NCBI GenBank assembly: GCA_045590715.1
Contig: JAZNRO010000095.1
Span: forward strand, 1 to 30,684
DNA from: RGIG5579 sp045590715
GTDB lineage: Bacteria > Bacillota > Clostridia > Oscillospirales > SIG627
Direction of reading: 5' to 3'
Length of the DNA: 30,684 bases
Part shown: in pieces, positions 8,920 to 17,060 of the stretch
Layout: each line of letters begins with the position of its first letter
Position numbering within the stretch: position 1 is the stretch's first letter
The notes under the pieces: generated by a model
Database searches by the model: none
The model's input: only the letters and a program-made list of their open reading frames with translations
Told to the model about the DNA's origin: nothing
Position numbers and translations under genes: made by a program

Positions 8920-10788
8920 ATGACCAAAAGACTTGTAAGTCTTATGCTTGTTCTCATCATGCTTTTCTCTCTCTGCTTAACCTCTTGTTCCACCGCGGAA
9001 AAGAAAGATGGCGAAGGAGAAGAAGGCGAAGAACAGCAGGAAGAGGTTCAGAGACCCAATCTCGTTCTCACCCTTTACGCCATCAAAGGCGAGAAAATGA
9101 CGGACGAAGCTCTGAAAGCCGTAGAAGAAAAAGTCAGCAACTACTGCGTTGCTAAATATAAGACCGCCATCGATCTGCGCTTCTTCACCGAAGAAGAGTA
9201 TCAGAACGGTCTGGACGATATGTATGACAAATTCGCCGCTGAAAAAGCCGCTCAGCTGAAGGCAGAACAGGAAGCCCGCGCTTCTGAAAAGGCCGAAGCA
9301 GAATACATGGCAAAGCTCTCTCCCGAGGAAAGAGTAAAGTATCAGCAGAAGAAGCGTCTGGAAGCCAAGAAGAAGGCCGAAGAAGAAAAGAAGAAGGCCG
9401 AAGAACAGGCTGAATTGATCGACAAGGGCAAGGATAAAGCCACTGTAAAAGACGTGCAGATGGATATCATCTACATCCCCGGTATGACCGAGTATTACAG
9501 CTACTTAAATCAGGGTCTTCTGGTAGATCTCACCACATACCTTAACACCACCTTTAAGACCGTAAAAGACTTCGTTTACCCCGCTTACATCACCGCCGCT
9601 ACGGTAGATTCCGCCGTATACGGCATTCCCAACAACGGTCCCATCTCCACCGAAGAGACCTACTTTGTGGTAAACAAGAATCTTGCCAAGAAGTATAACG
9701 TTGACTTTTCCAAAGTTACTTCCATTACCGATTTAAACAGCGTGTTTGCACAGATTTGCGCAAACGAAGCCGGCGTGACCCCCATCTACGGTGACTTCGG
9801 TCCCGAAGGTGTTTCCTTCTACGAAGGCATCGATATGGCGCACACCACCGGTATCTTTACCAATAACCTGGCAAAAGGCGAAAAGAATTTTGAGGCCGGC
9901 ACCACCAACGCCATTCTCAATCCCGAAAGCACCGCTTCCGACGCCTTTGTAAACTACTGCAAGACCAAAGCAGAGTATCGCAAAAACGGTTACATCTCCG
10001 AAACCAATCAGAATTTCTTCATCGCAGTTCAGTCCTTGACCGAAGAAGAAAAGACCCAGTGGGAAAAGAAGGGTTATGACCTGGTTCTCTACCGCGGTGC
10101 AGAATTCACCACCGAAGCCGCTCTGAACGCCGGCCTTTTCGGTATCAGCTCTCACTGCCAGTATCCCGACCGTGCAATGGAAATCATCGAGCTGCTTTCT
10201 ATCGATACCCAGCTTCACAACCTTCTGACCTTCGGTATTGAAGAAGAGCACTACATTGTAAACGCAGACAATGAAAACGTTATCACCGTAATTGACGATT
10301 CCTACTCTATGGACTTCTTCAAGACCGGTAACACCCTCATCGGTTACGTTCCGAACACCATGGATCCCGACTACGTAGCAAAAGCAAAGGCAAAGAACTT
10401 AAATTCCTGCATCAGCCCCTTCCTTGGCTTTATCTACGACTGGGAAGATGAAAACAATGCAAAATGGGTAAAGGCCTTTGCTGAATGGAAAGCATACCTG
10501 GATCCCATCTACGCCCAGCTTTCTTACGGTACCGATGCCTATGCCTCTATCCTGGCCACCGCTTACGACAACGTTCGTAACAACACCTCCGGCCAGTTCA
10601 GCGAAAGCTACAACGAATGGCAGACCGCTTGCACCTTCCGTAACGAATATAAGACCTATTCCGAGAAGATCGTATCTCTCTATAAGGAACTTTTGACCAG
10701 TGACATTACCGAAACCGGTGATTACGTTCCGGAAGTTAGCACCGACGGCGCATCTACTACTACCACCGCTGCTACTACCACCAAATAA
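8920..10788 (+). CDS. Large extracellular solute-binding-like lipoprotein with a coiled-coil insertion
   Basis: The protein has a signal peptide and the lipobox LTSC with lipid-anchored C23, then an acidic linker (residues 27-44), so it should sit on the outer face of the membrane. The body looks like a family-1 type solute-binding protein: a first lobe start (NLVLTLYAIKGEKMTDEAL), DIIYIPGMTEYYSYLNQGLLVDLT, and VDSAVYGIPNN. The C-terminal half may match the LplA/DUF3502 subgroup. Unusually, residues 103-175 are a Glu/Lys/Ala-rich helix (EAKKKAEEEKKKAEEQAEL) that predicts a coiled coil inserted in the first lobe. The C-terminus is a Thr-rich tail. At 622 aa it is longer than most binding proteins. 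It has its own promoter and terminator and no permease or ATPase next to it, so a sensory or structural role is as likely as transport. Confidence 0.8.
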   Translation: MTKRLVSLMLVLIMLFSLCLTSCSTAEKKDGEGEEGEEQQEEVQRPNLVLTLYAIKGEKMTDEALKAVEEKVSNYCVAKYKTAIDLRFFTEEEYQNGLDDMYDKFAAEKAAQLKAEQEARASEKAEAEYMAKLSPEERVKYQQKKRLEAKKKAEEEKKKAEEQAELIDKGKDKATVKDVQMDIIYIPGMTEYYSYLNQGLLVDLTTYLNTTFKTVKDFVYPAYITAATVDSAVYGIPNNGPISTEETYFVVNKNLAKKYNVDFSKVTSITDLNSVFAQICANEAGVTPIYGDFGPEGVSFYEGIDMAHTTGIFTNNLAKGEKNFEAGTTNAILNPESTASDAFVNYCKTKAEYRKNGYISETNQNFFIAVQSLTEEEKTQWEKKGYDLVLYRGAEFTTEAALNAGLFGISSHCQYPDRAMEIIELLSIDTQLHNLLTFGIEEEHYIVNADNENVITVIDDSYSMDFFKTGNTLIGYVPNTMDPDYVAKAKAKNLNSCISPFLGFIYDWEDENNAKWVKAFAEWKAYLDPIYAQLSYGTDAYASILATAYDNVRNNTSGQFSESYNEWQTACTFRNEYKTYSEKIVSLYKELLTSDITETGDYVPEVSTDGASTTTTAATTTK

Positions 10789-10789
10789 A

Positions 10790-10834
10790 AAAAGAACCAA
10801 AAACCGTCGTACAAAAGTACGGCGGTTCTTTTTT
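10790..10834 (+). terminator. Intrinsic terminator after the lipoprotein gene
   Basis: CCGTCGTAC (10804-10812) pairs with GTACGGCGG (10817-10825) around an AAAA loop with one G-U pair. T6 follows. An A-rich stretch and GAACC upstream can extend pairing with GGTTC. Confidence 0.9.
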
Positions 10835-10871
10835 GCAATTTTTGAAAGTTTTTCTTTTTTGTCAAAAAAGA

Positions 10872-10900
10872 TTGTTTTTTGTCTTCTATTATGATACAAT
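10872..10900 (+). promoter_or_regulatory. Promoter of the glycosidase/PAP2 operon
   Basis: TTGTTT (10872-10877) and TACAAT (10895-10900) are separated by 17 bp. The promoter lies inside the longest open frame of the next gene. That argues for the downstream TTG start of that gene. Confidence 0.65.
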
Positions 10901-10935
10901 CGAAGGACAAGCACCCTTTTAGGAGGAATTCAGTT

Positions 10936-12111
10936 TTGAAACAAACAGAAGATATCATTCTTTTGATGGACGAGGTGGAAGAAGAGGTTCTGCCTACCCC
11001 GGAAAATGCGCCGGAAAAGAATGAAGAAAACAAGAAAAATAACGTTTTGAAAAAAGTTTTGATCAGTGCGGGCACTTTTCTCGGTTTCGTTCTCATTACC
11101 GTATTTACCGCCTGTTATATCCTATTAAACGGACCCAGCCAGACCATGCGTGACGCACTGGTGCTGTCTGCCAAGCAGGCCAGCGCTACCAAGTGGCTGC
11201 CCGGTCTTTTCCTTTCGGAAAAGGTCATCGACCAGATCGAGGAAAACAGCCGCAAAGTCGTTACCGACGTGATCTCTCTGGAAGATCTTCAGGCCCAGCA
11301 GAAGGAAGACGAAAAGGGCGAAGTGGACGAATGGGCGGACGCCATTGACGGTATGCGCCTTGTAAATATTTCAAAGCCCACCTTTAAAGCCTACCTTCTC
11401 ATGGTGCGGGACCCCTCCCGTCTTTTTGTGGGAACTGCCAGCGATTTCCAGAGCGGAAAACCGGGTATGCGCATTTTTGAAATGGCAGAAAAATACCAGG
11501 CTGTTGCCGGTATCAACGCCGGGGAATATCCTGATACCGGCGGCGTAGGCGACGGAAGTGTGCCCATCGGCATCACCTTCTCTCAAGGCAAAATGGTCTA
11601 TTCCGGCCATACCAACCGTACCTTTATGGGCATTACCAAGGACAACCGCCTGGTGGTATCCGAAGGAATGACCGCAGATAAAGCACAGAACCTTGGCATC
11701 CGCGACGGCGTGTGCTTCCAGACCGGCAACTGTCTGATCACAAACGACGGGGTGAATATGACCCTTCACTATTCCGACGGTAACACCGGCAGAGCCCAGC
11801 GCACCGCCATCGGCCAGAGAGCCGACGGCACCATTCTCCTTTTGGTAACCGACGGCAGAACCGCATCCAGCATCGGCGCTACTCATAACGATCTGATTGA
11901 AATTATGCTGGAATACGGCGCAACCTGTGCCGGAAAGCTGGACGGCGGCTCTTCCGCTATGATGTACTATAACAACTGGTACGGCGTTTACAATACCGAC
12001 CCTTCTACTCTGGACGAATACCAGAGAATGGGTCTTGTAAACACCTATAAGGCATTTACCAACCCCAGAAAAATGCCCACCTATTTCCTGGTAGGGGAGG
12101 CGGCAGAATGA
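10936..12111 (+). CDS. Membrane-anchored phosphodiester glycosidase (NAGPA domain) family protein
   Basis: The C-terminal half (about residues 195-390) is a phosphodiester glycosidase domain, the fold of the mammalian 'uncovering enzyme' that cleaves GlcNAc from a sugar phosphodiester. It shows the NAGEYPDTGG block and the LDGGSSAMMYYN signature. Residues 1-36 are acidic and cytoplasmic, a single membrane segment spans about 41-63 (LISAGTFLGFVLITVFTACYI), and the catalytic part should be outside. Bacterial substrates are mostly unknown; envelope sugar-phosphate polymers are the natural guess. I chose the TTG at 10936 (AGGAGG 9 nt upstream) because the longer frame starting at 10879 would begin inside the promoter. 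It overlaps the next gene by 4 bp. The product is 391 aa. Confidence 0.85.
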   Translation: MKQTEDIILLMDEVEEEVLPTPENAPEKNEENKKNNVLKKVLISAGTFLGFVLITVFTACYILLNGPSQTMRDALVLSAKQASATKWLPGLFLSEKVIDQIEENSRKVVTDVISLEDLQAQQKEDEKGEVDEWADAIDGMRLVNISKPTFKAYLLMVRDPSRLFVGTASDFQSGKPGMRIFEMAEKYQAVAGINAGEYPDTGGVGDGSVPIGITFSQGKMVYSGHTNRTFMGITKDNRLVVSEGMTADKAQNLGIRDGVCFQTGNCLITNDGVNMTLHYSDGNTGRAQRTAIGQRADGTILLLVTDGRTASSIGATHNDLIEIMLEYGATCAGKLDGGSSAMMYYNNWYGVYNTDPSTLDEYQRMGLVNTYKAFTNPRKMPTYFLVGEAAE

Positions 12112-13223
12112 ATATGAAACAGAAAAAACTCAGCCCTTTCTGGTGTATTTACATCGGGATCGTCAGTGTCCTTGTGATCCTTTTGATTACCGGGGCAGGC
12201 ATTTTGATCTCTTACCTTTCCGCATTTGAAAACAGCCAGCCCATTCACCCGGCGGAAAGCGCCTTCTCTTATTATTTTGAAGAAGGCAATTTCGAAGCGG
12301 CGCTGAAGGCGGCAAAATTCAAGACCAGCAAGGCGGAAGACCTTTCCGTAGTAGCAAAGGCCCTGAAGGATCAGTCCAGGGGCAAAAAATTCGCCCTTTG
12401 CGCCATCGGTACGGAAGACGGTCTTGCCACCTACAACGTAGTCCTCACCGATCCCAAGTACGTAAAAGACAAACAGACCGGCCCCTCCGGTGACACAAAA
12501 ATTGCTACCATGCGCTTTGCAAAGAGCAAGGAAAAAGGCGAATGGGGCTTTTCTCCCTATCAGTTTTCCGATATTAAATTCTTCTTTAAAGGCCAGGTGA
12601 ATATTACCTGCGCCATTCCGGAAAACTACACCTTACTGGTAAATTCCGGCAAAATGGGAGAAGATATGGTCAGCGAAAAAGAAGCCCACGAGTGGAACGC
12701 TTACCTTCCCGAAAAAACACCCGGCATCACCTTAAACGTATTTCAGCTTACCGATCTCTTCCGGGAGCCTACCCTTCTCTGTAAAGACGGCGAAGGAAAC
12801 CCGGTAGATCTTACTCTCAATGAAAAAACCGGTCGATATGAAGCCGGCATTACCTATGAAAAAGAGGTAGACCAGGCACTGAAAGACCGGATCATGATGG
12901 GTATGAAGGAATACGCCAAGTACATTCAGGATGACGGCAGTCTGGGCGTGGTTGCCAGCTACTTTGACAGAACCAGTATGTTCTACAAGAACACCGCCGG
13001 CAATCCTTCCGTTTTCGTTTGGGACCACAACGGTTTTGAATTCAAAAACGAAGTGATCGAGGATTTCTATTTCTTTGACGATAATACCCTTTGCTGTCAC
13101 GTGGTCTTCGACCAGGTGCTGAAAAAGACCGGCAGAGAAGATTACATCGACCATCTGGATATGACCATCTTCGTGAAGAAGCAAGGCAATACCTGGCGCA
13201 TCTTCGACCGCATCGTTCGATAA
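12108..13223 (+). CDS. Unrecognised exported membrane-anchored protein
   Basis: I do not recognise this family. The 371-aa protein has a short basic N-terminus, one membrane segment (about residues 12-37, WCIYIGIVSVLVILLITGAG) and a long outside part. From residue 45 an alpha/beta segment (ESAFSYYFEEGNFEAALKAA) resembles the start of an NTF2-like fold. IPENYTLLVNSGKM in the middle resembles the small domains of TcaA-type envelope proteins. The C-terminal part, ending MTIFVKKQGNTWRIFDRIVR, again looks NTF2-like. These are weak resemblances by eye. The start overlaps the glycosidase stop (ATGA) with GGGGAGG 8 nt upstream, so the two proteins are probably made together and act together at the cell surface. 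Confidence 0.75.
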   Translation: MNMKQKKLSPFWCIYIGIVSVLVILLITGAGILISYLSAFENSQPIHPAESAFSYYFEEGNFEAALKAAKFKTSKAEDLSVVAKALKDQSRGKKFALCAIGTEDGLATYNVVLTDPKYVKDKQTGPSGDTKIATMRFAKSKEKGEWGFSPYQFSDIKFFFKGQVNITCAIPENYTLLVNSGKMGEDMVSEKEAHEWNAYLPEKTPGITLNVFQLTDLFREPTLLCKDGEGNPVDLTLNEKTGRYEAGITYEKEVDQALKDRIMMGMKEYAKYIQDDGSLGVVASYFDRTSMFYKNTAGNPSVFVWDHNGFEFKNEVIEDFYFFDDNTLCCHVVFDQVLKKTGREDYIDHLDMTIFVKKQGNTWRIFDRIVR

Positions 13224-13233
13224 GGTATTAAAA

Positions 13234-13785
13234 ATGGAAGTTTTCATTCAGTGGGAGCTACAGCTCCTTCACCTGATCCAGGATAGCGCTACGGAAGTGG
13301 GGAGCGTTTTCTGGACCTTTATCACCACCTTTGGGGAGGCGGGCATCTTCTGGATCGCCCTTTCCCTTCTTCTCATACTGTTTAAGAAAACCCGGAAAGC
13401 CGGCTTTTCTATGGGGCTTGCCCTCCTTTTGGGCGTGATCCTTGGAAACGGCGTAATGAAAAACGTCTTCGCCCGTCCCCGTCCTTACGACCTGGACACC
13501 ACCCTTTTCCACCGCCTGGCCTGGGGAAAAATGTCTACGGACTTTTCCTTCCCTTCCGGTCATACCCTGGCTTCCTTTGAAGCGGCCACCGCCCTTTTTC
13601 TTCATCACAAAAAATGGGGCGCGGCGGCACTGGTCCTGGCGTTTTTCGTTTCCATCTCCCGTCTGTTCCTTTTGGTCCACTACCCTTCCGATCTTTTGGC
13701 AGGCGCCGTCTTCGGCATCCTTTTCGCATGGATCGGTACGAAGGTAGTAGATATCCTTTGGAAAAAATGGGAAAGCAGAAAATAA
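13234..13785 (+). CDS. PAP2-family membrane phosphatase
   Basis: This is a type 2 phosphatidic acid phosphatase family protein, 183 aa, with several membrane helices. All three active-site motifs are present: K76-x6-R83-P84, P107-S108-G109-H110, and S142-R143-x5-H149 followed by YPSD. Relatives remove phosphate from lipid phosphates such as undecaprenyl pyrophosphate or phosphatidylglycerol phosphate. It is third in the operon, 10 bp after the unknown anchored protein, which suggests work on lipid carriers of envelope glycans. It ends at a shared terminator with the convergent htrA gene. Confidence 0.92.
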   Translation: MEVFIQWELQLLHLIQDSATEVGSVFWTFITTFGEAGIFWIALSLLLILFKKTRKAGFSMGLALLLGVILGNGVMKNVFARPRPYDLDTTLFHRLAWGKMSTDFSFPSGHTLASFEAATALFLHHKKWGAAALVLAFFVSISRLFLLVHYPSDLLAGAVFGILFAWIGTKVVDILWKKWESRK

Positions 13786-13789
13786 AAAT

Positions 13790-13822
13790 AAAAAAAGAAT
13801 CGCAAATTGCGATTCTTTTTTT
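13790..13822. terminator. Bidirectional terminator between the PAP2 and htrA genes
   Basis: GAATCGCAA (13797-13805) and TTGCGATTC (13807-13815) form a perfect inverted repeat, flanked by A6 on the left and T7 on the right. It can stop transcription in both directions, as expected between convergent genes. Confidence 0.93.
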
Positions 13823-13834
13823 CTTTTTGTTTTT

Positions 13835-15175
13835 TTAATTGGGGGAATATTCATCCAGGGTTACGGCAACCGTGATGACCTTGCCGTCCCGATATACCTC
13901 CAGATTTACCGTCTCTCCGGCGCTGCGCTTGTTTTTCGCGTTAATGAGATCATTTGCCGTCTGGATCTTCGTATCGTCAAGCTTGGTTACCACGTCCCCT
14001 GCCTTCAGGCCTGCTTTTTCGGCGCAGGAATCTTTGCCTACTTCTTCGATTCTCGCGCCCTTCATGGTTTCTACGATCACTCTTCTGCCCCACTCATCGG
14101 TGGAATACTCAAAGCCGGAGGAGTCGGAAACCGTGATACCGAAATTGGGCCTTCCGGTTACAAAACCGTGATTTACCAGATCTCTTGCGATCTTCATCGC
14201 ATCGTTGATGGGAATACAAAAGCCGATTCCCTCTACGCCGGTAGCGGCGTATTTTGCGGATACGATACCGATCACCGCGCCGGTAGCGTCAAAAGCGGGA
14301 CCGCCGGAGTTACCGGAGGTGATGGCCGCATCGGTCTGGAAGGTATCAATGGTATATTCGCCGGTATTGATGGAACGGTCTACCCCGGAAACGATGCCTT
14401 TGGTCAGAGTAAAGGTCAGGTCGCCCAGAGGGTTACCGATAACCAAAACGTCGTCGCCGATCTTGATGTTTTCAGAGTTGCCAAGGGTCACGTGCTTTAA
14501 GCCCTCTGCCTTGATTTTGAGTACCGCAACGTCGTTGATCTCGTCACCGCCGACGATCTGGGCCGTGAAGCTGTCTCCGTTCACAAAGGTCACCGCCACG
14601 TCCTCACACTCTTCCACCACGTGGTAGTTTGTGAGAATATAGCCGTTTTCCGAATCAATAACAAAGCCGGAGCCGGTAGCGGTTCCTCTGGCGTAATTTG
14701 CTTCTACGAATACTACGCTGCCTACGTTCTTTTCATAAAGCTGGGCGGCGGTAAGAGCGGAGCCGTCGTATCCTTCGCCTACGATCAGGTTATTGCCGTC
14801 TTCGGAAGGATTTTCTTTAATGGGCTCGTTCTTTTTGTCCCCATCGGTCTTATCATTCTGGGAAAAGCCGGGCTTGGTACCGTCGTTGTCTTTTAAGGTA
14901 TCCGTGCCCATATAGATAAACAGACCCGCAAGCAGTGCCACGTACAAAAGAGCGAGGGCTACGATCCAGCCCACAACTTTTTTGTTCTTTTTGGGCTTTT
15001 GGGGCATTTCCGGAATGGGCATACCGTAAAGAGGTGCCTGGTAAGAAGGCGTAGCATTTTCTCCGGTGGGAGTATTCTGCGCCGGTGCTTCCGGCACGGG
15101 ATCTACAGGGGTCTGCCGGGTGGTTTCTTCCGGCTGGGGGTCCATGCCGGGAGTCTTATCATTTTCAAACATCAT
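13835..15175 (-). CDS. htrA: HtrA/DegP-type S1C serine protease with PDZ domain
   Basis: This is a membrane-anchored trypsin-like protease that degrades or refolds damaged exported proteins. The 446-aa protein has a Pro/Gln-rich cytoplasmic N-terminus (residues 1-60), one membrane segment (about 67-90), a linker, the protease domain with triad H185 (TNYHVV), D215 (NDVAVLKI) and S290 (TSGNSGGPAF), and a PDZ domain from about 355 (EEVGKDSCAEKAGLKAGDVV). This is the Gram-positive HtrA architecture. AGGAG lies close before two adjacent ATGs (15175 and 15172). It follows the small membrane-protein gene by 57 bp on the same strand and may be co-transcribed. Confidence 0.95.
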   Translation of the reverse strand: MMFENDKTPGMDPQPEETTRQTPVDPVPEAPAQNTPTGENATPSYQAPLYGMPIPEMPQKPKKNKKVVGWIVALALLYVALLAGLFIYMGTDTLKDNDGTKPGFSQNDKTDGDKKNEPIKENPSEDGNNLIVGEGYDGSALTAAQLYEKNVGSVVFVEANYARGTATGSGFVIDSENGYILTNYHVVEECEDVAVTFVNGDSFTAQIVGGDEINDVAVLKIKAEGLKHVTLGNSENIKIGDDVLVIGNPLGDLTFTLTKGIVSGVDRSINTGEYTIDTFQTDAAITSGNSGGPAFDATGAVIGIVSAKYAATGVEGIGFCIPINDAMKIARDLVNHGFVTGRPNFGITVSDSSGFEYSTDEWGRRVIVETMKGARIEEVGKDSCAEKAGLKAGDVVTKLDDTKIQTANDLINAKNKRSAGETVNLEVYRDGKVITVAVTLDEYSPN

Positions 15176-15232
15176 AAATCTCCTTTCATCAGTAAGATCA
15201 TCTTAAAAAAGAAACAAAATTTTTAAAAAAAT

Positions 15233-15802
15233 TTAGTTTAAAAAGGCTCTGGGGCTGTAAAACCGCAATGCTTTTTCCGCCTTGGCGCAAATTTCAAAGA
15301 AAAGAAGAGTCTTTCCTCCGCCCTCTTCCTGGATCAGGGCATACCAGGTATTGGGATTTTTTCTGGTAGAAGCGCAGAACAGTTCTTTCGTTACGCCGGG
15401 AAAAGAAGAAGCGGTAATATCCTGCCCGTTTAAAGGAGCGAGCTTTTCGACCTTCTGAAGCTTTGCGCTATAATAAGGCTTTCTCTGGCGACGGCCGTAG
15501 ATCACCTCAAAGGAGATCTCCCCGCCTAAAATGGTGTACTCGTATTCTACGGATACAAAACGCCAAAGATACCAAAGGAGAACGCCGATTCCCAAAAGAA
15601 CAAAGGGGATCATTCCGCCGAAAAACTTTAAAAAGGAAAAAGTAGAAGCAAAAAACAGGGCAAAAAGCAAAAATACGCCAAGGAAAATGATTCCCAGTTT
15701 TTTCGGAAGAAGAATCTTCTTCTCCTGCAAGGGGCAAATGTACTCCACGTAATTTGGCAAAAATTCGTTTCCGCTCATTGACATTTCTTCCTCATCTTTC
15801 AT
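15233..15802 (-). CDS. Small conserved membrane protein of unknown function (possibly DUF6106-like)
   Basis: I do not know its function. The 189-aa protein has two adjacent hydrophobic segments (about residues 36-56 and 62-82) and a C-terminal soluble domain of about 100 residues rich in beta strands (YTILGGEISFEVIYGRRQRK, then TWYALIQEEGGGKTLLFFEI). The layout recalls clostridial DUF6106 proteins, but this is from memory only. The ATG at 15802 has a poor ribosome site (GAAAAG). The ATG at 15784 has GAGG 5 nt upstream and may be the real start, removing six residues. Tandem 23-bp repeats lie immediately upstream. Confidence 0.75.
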   Translation of the reverse strand: MKDEEEMSMSGNEFLPNYVEYICPLQEKKILLPKKLGIIFLGVFLLFALFFASTFSFLKFFGGMIPFVLLGIGVLLWYLWRFVSVEYEYTILGGEISFEVIYGRRQRKPYYSAKLQKVEKLAPLNGQDITASSFPGVTKELFCASTRKNPNTWYALIQEEGGGKTLLFFEICAKAEKALRFYSPRAFLN

Positions 15803-15813
15803 AACTTTTCTTT

Positions 15814-15859
15814 ATTTTATCAAGAACCTATGTACAATTTTACCAAGAAATTGTGTACA
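15814..15859. repeat. Two tandem 23-bp repeats upstream of the small membrane-protein gene
   Basis: The units 15814-15836 and 15837-15859 abut exactly and share 19 of 23 bases. On the plus strand each reads ATTTTA-n-CAAGAA-n4-TGTACA. A third CAAGAA follows at 15863-15868. Two helical turns per unit suggest side-by-side protein binding. No clear -35 is present. The divergent spacer up to spoIVB (15870-15989) shows no promoter I can assign. Confidence 0.6.
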
Positions 15860-15989
15860 TTTCAAGAAAAAGATAGAATTTTTCGTTGGAAGACTCTAAT
15901 TTTTTCACCAATTTTATTAAAACATATTTTTTTCACTTTTTGCGCAAATTAATCATGTCTGAAAAGACAAAAACATCTGGGAGCAAATT

Positions 15990-17036
15990 ATGTTCAAAAA
16001 AATCGCAAAAGGCACTCTTTCCTTATGCGTACTTCTTTCTTTTCTATTCTTCTTTGCCCCGGGCGGCTCGGCACAAGTTTTGCCGGAAAACAGCCCCTCG
16101 GTCACAGCGGAAAATAAAACCCTGTGTCTTGGGGGCGATCTTTTCGGCCTGCGAATGGAAACCAAAGGTCTTCTCGTCACAAAAATTGATGAGATCCAGA
16201 CCCTTTCCGCTCTCTGCAGTCCCGGAAAAGACGCGGGCCTGAAAAAAGGAGACGTGATCCTGAAAGCAGACGGCCTCAATCTTGATAGCGCCGCCTCTTT
16301 TGCCAAACTCCTTTCCCGCAGCGGCGGACGCGCTCTTTCCCTTCAGGTTTTGCGGGAGAAAAAAGAAATAAATCTCACCCTGACCCCGGTGCAAAGCGCC
16401 GATCAAAGCGGATATAAAGCGGGTATCTGGGTGCGGGACGGGGCGGCCGGCATCGGCACCGTCACTTTTTTTGACCCGGAAAGCGGAAAATTTGCAGGAC
16501 TGGGACATCCGGTGTGTGACGGGGAAACCGGCGTCATATATCCCTTCGGCTCCGGCTCGGTCTGTCTTGCCGGGGTAGATAAGATCACCAAAGGCACCGG
16601 CGGCGCCCCCGGTGAGATCAGCGGAAAACTGGAAAAAGACCCCGTGGGCTCTCTTTCGGGGAATCTCCCTACCGGTGTATACGGCAAAGTAAACAGCACC
16701 TGTTTTCAAGGAGAGAAAATTTCCATTTTGCCAAAAGGTGAAATAAAACCGGGAAAAGCCAGCGTTTTCTGTACCCTGGATAGCACAGGCAAGCAAGAAT
16801 ACGAAATCGAAATTGAAGAAATCGTGGACCAAAATCGGGAAAGCAAAAATTTTATCATTCGCGTAACAGACCCAAAACTCATTGAAAAAACCGGCGGCAT
16901 CGTCCAAGGGATGAGTGGCAGCCCCATCGTGCAAAACGGGCATCTCATCGGCGCCGTTACCCACGTCCTTGTGGGCGATCCCACAAGAGGCTACGGCATT
17001 TTCATTGAGAATATGCTCAAGGCTTTGCCGGAATAA
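15990..17036 (+). CDS. spoIVB: SpoIVB-type peptidase (S55 family)
   Basis: SpoIVB is a serine protease secreted from the forespore that triggers activation of pro-sigma-K in the mother cell. The 348-aa protein has a signal/anchor segment (residues 8-28), a PDZ-like region around 62-125 (AGLKKGDVILKADGLNL), and the S55 domain. H173 in GLGHPV is the likely catalytic histidine, and GMSGSP at 307-312 carries the catalytic serine, followed by the family signature LIGAVTHVLVGDPTRGYGIF. Length is a little under the B. subtilis protein. The start has GGGAG 6-7 nt upstream. In many clostridia spo0A follows directly; here a convergent two-component system follows instead. I could not find a convincing sigma-F or sigma-G promoter by eye. 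Confidence 0.93.
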   Translation: MFKKIAKGTLSLCVLLSFLFFFAPGGSAQVLPENSPSVTAENKTLCLGGDLFGLRMETKGLLVTKIDEIQTLSALCSPGKDAGLKKGDVILKADGLNLDSAASFAKLLSRSGGRALSLQVLREKKEINLTLTPVQSADQSGYKAGIWVRDGAAGIGTVTFFDPESGKFAGLGHPVCDGETGVIYPFGSGSVCLAGVDKITKGTGGAPGEISGKLEKDPVGSLSGNLPTGVYGKVNSTCFQGEKISILPKGEIKPGKASVFCTLDSTGKQEYEIEIEEIVDQNRESKNFIIRVTDPKLIEKTGGIVQGMSGSPIVQNGHLIGAVTHVLVGDPTRGYGIFIENMLKALPE

Positions 17037-17038
17037 GC

Positions 17039-17056
17039 GGGAGGCGCAGGCCTCCC
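17039..17056. repeat. Short GC-rich palindrome after spoIVB
   Basis: GGGAGGC (17039-17045) and GCCTCCC (17050-17056) form a 7-bp stem with a GCAG loop, starting 3 bp after the spoIVB stop. No T run follows on either side. On the minus strand it reads TGTAGGGAGG...CCTCCCGC, which recalls small dispersed palindromes of clostridial genomes (inference). Confidence 0.5.
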
Positions 17057-17060
17057 TACA

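Noticed and set aside
10741..10786. Short Thr/Ala codon repeats at the end of the lipoprotein gene, as a possible slippage repeat
   Set aside because: The codons are mixed (ACT, ACC, GCT) and not a simple unit; it reads as a low-complexity C-terminal tail.
16044..16964. 306-codon open frame opposite spoIVB
   Set aside because: Antisense shadow of a fully recognisable SpoIVB; the product has no recognisable motif.
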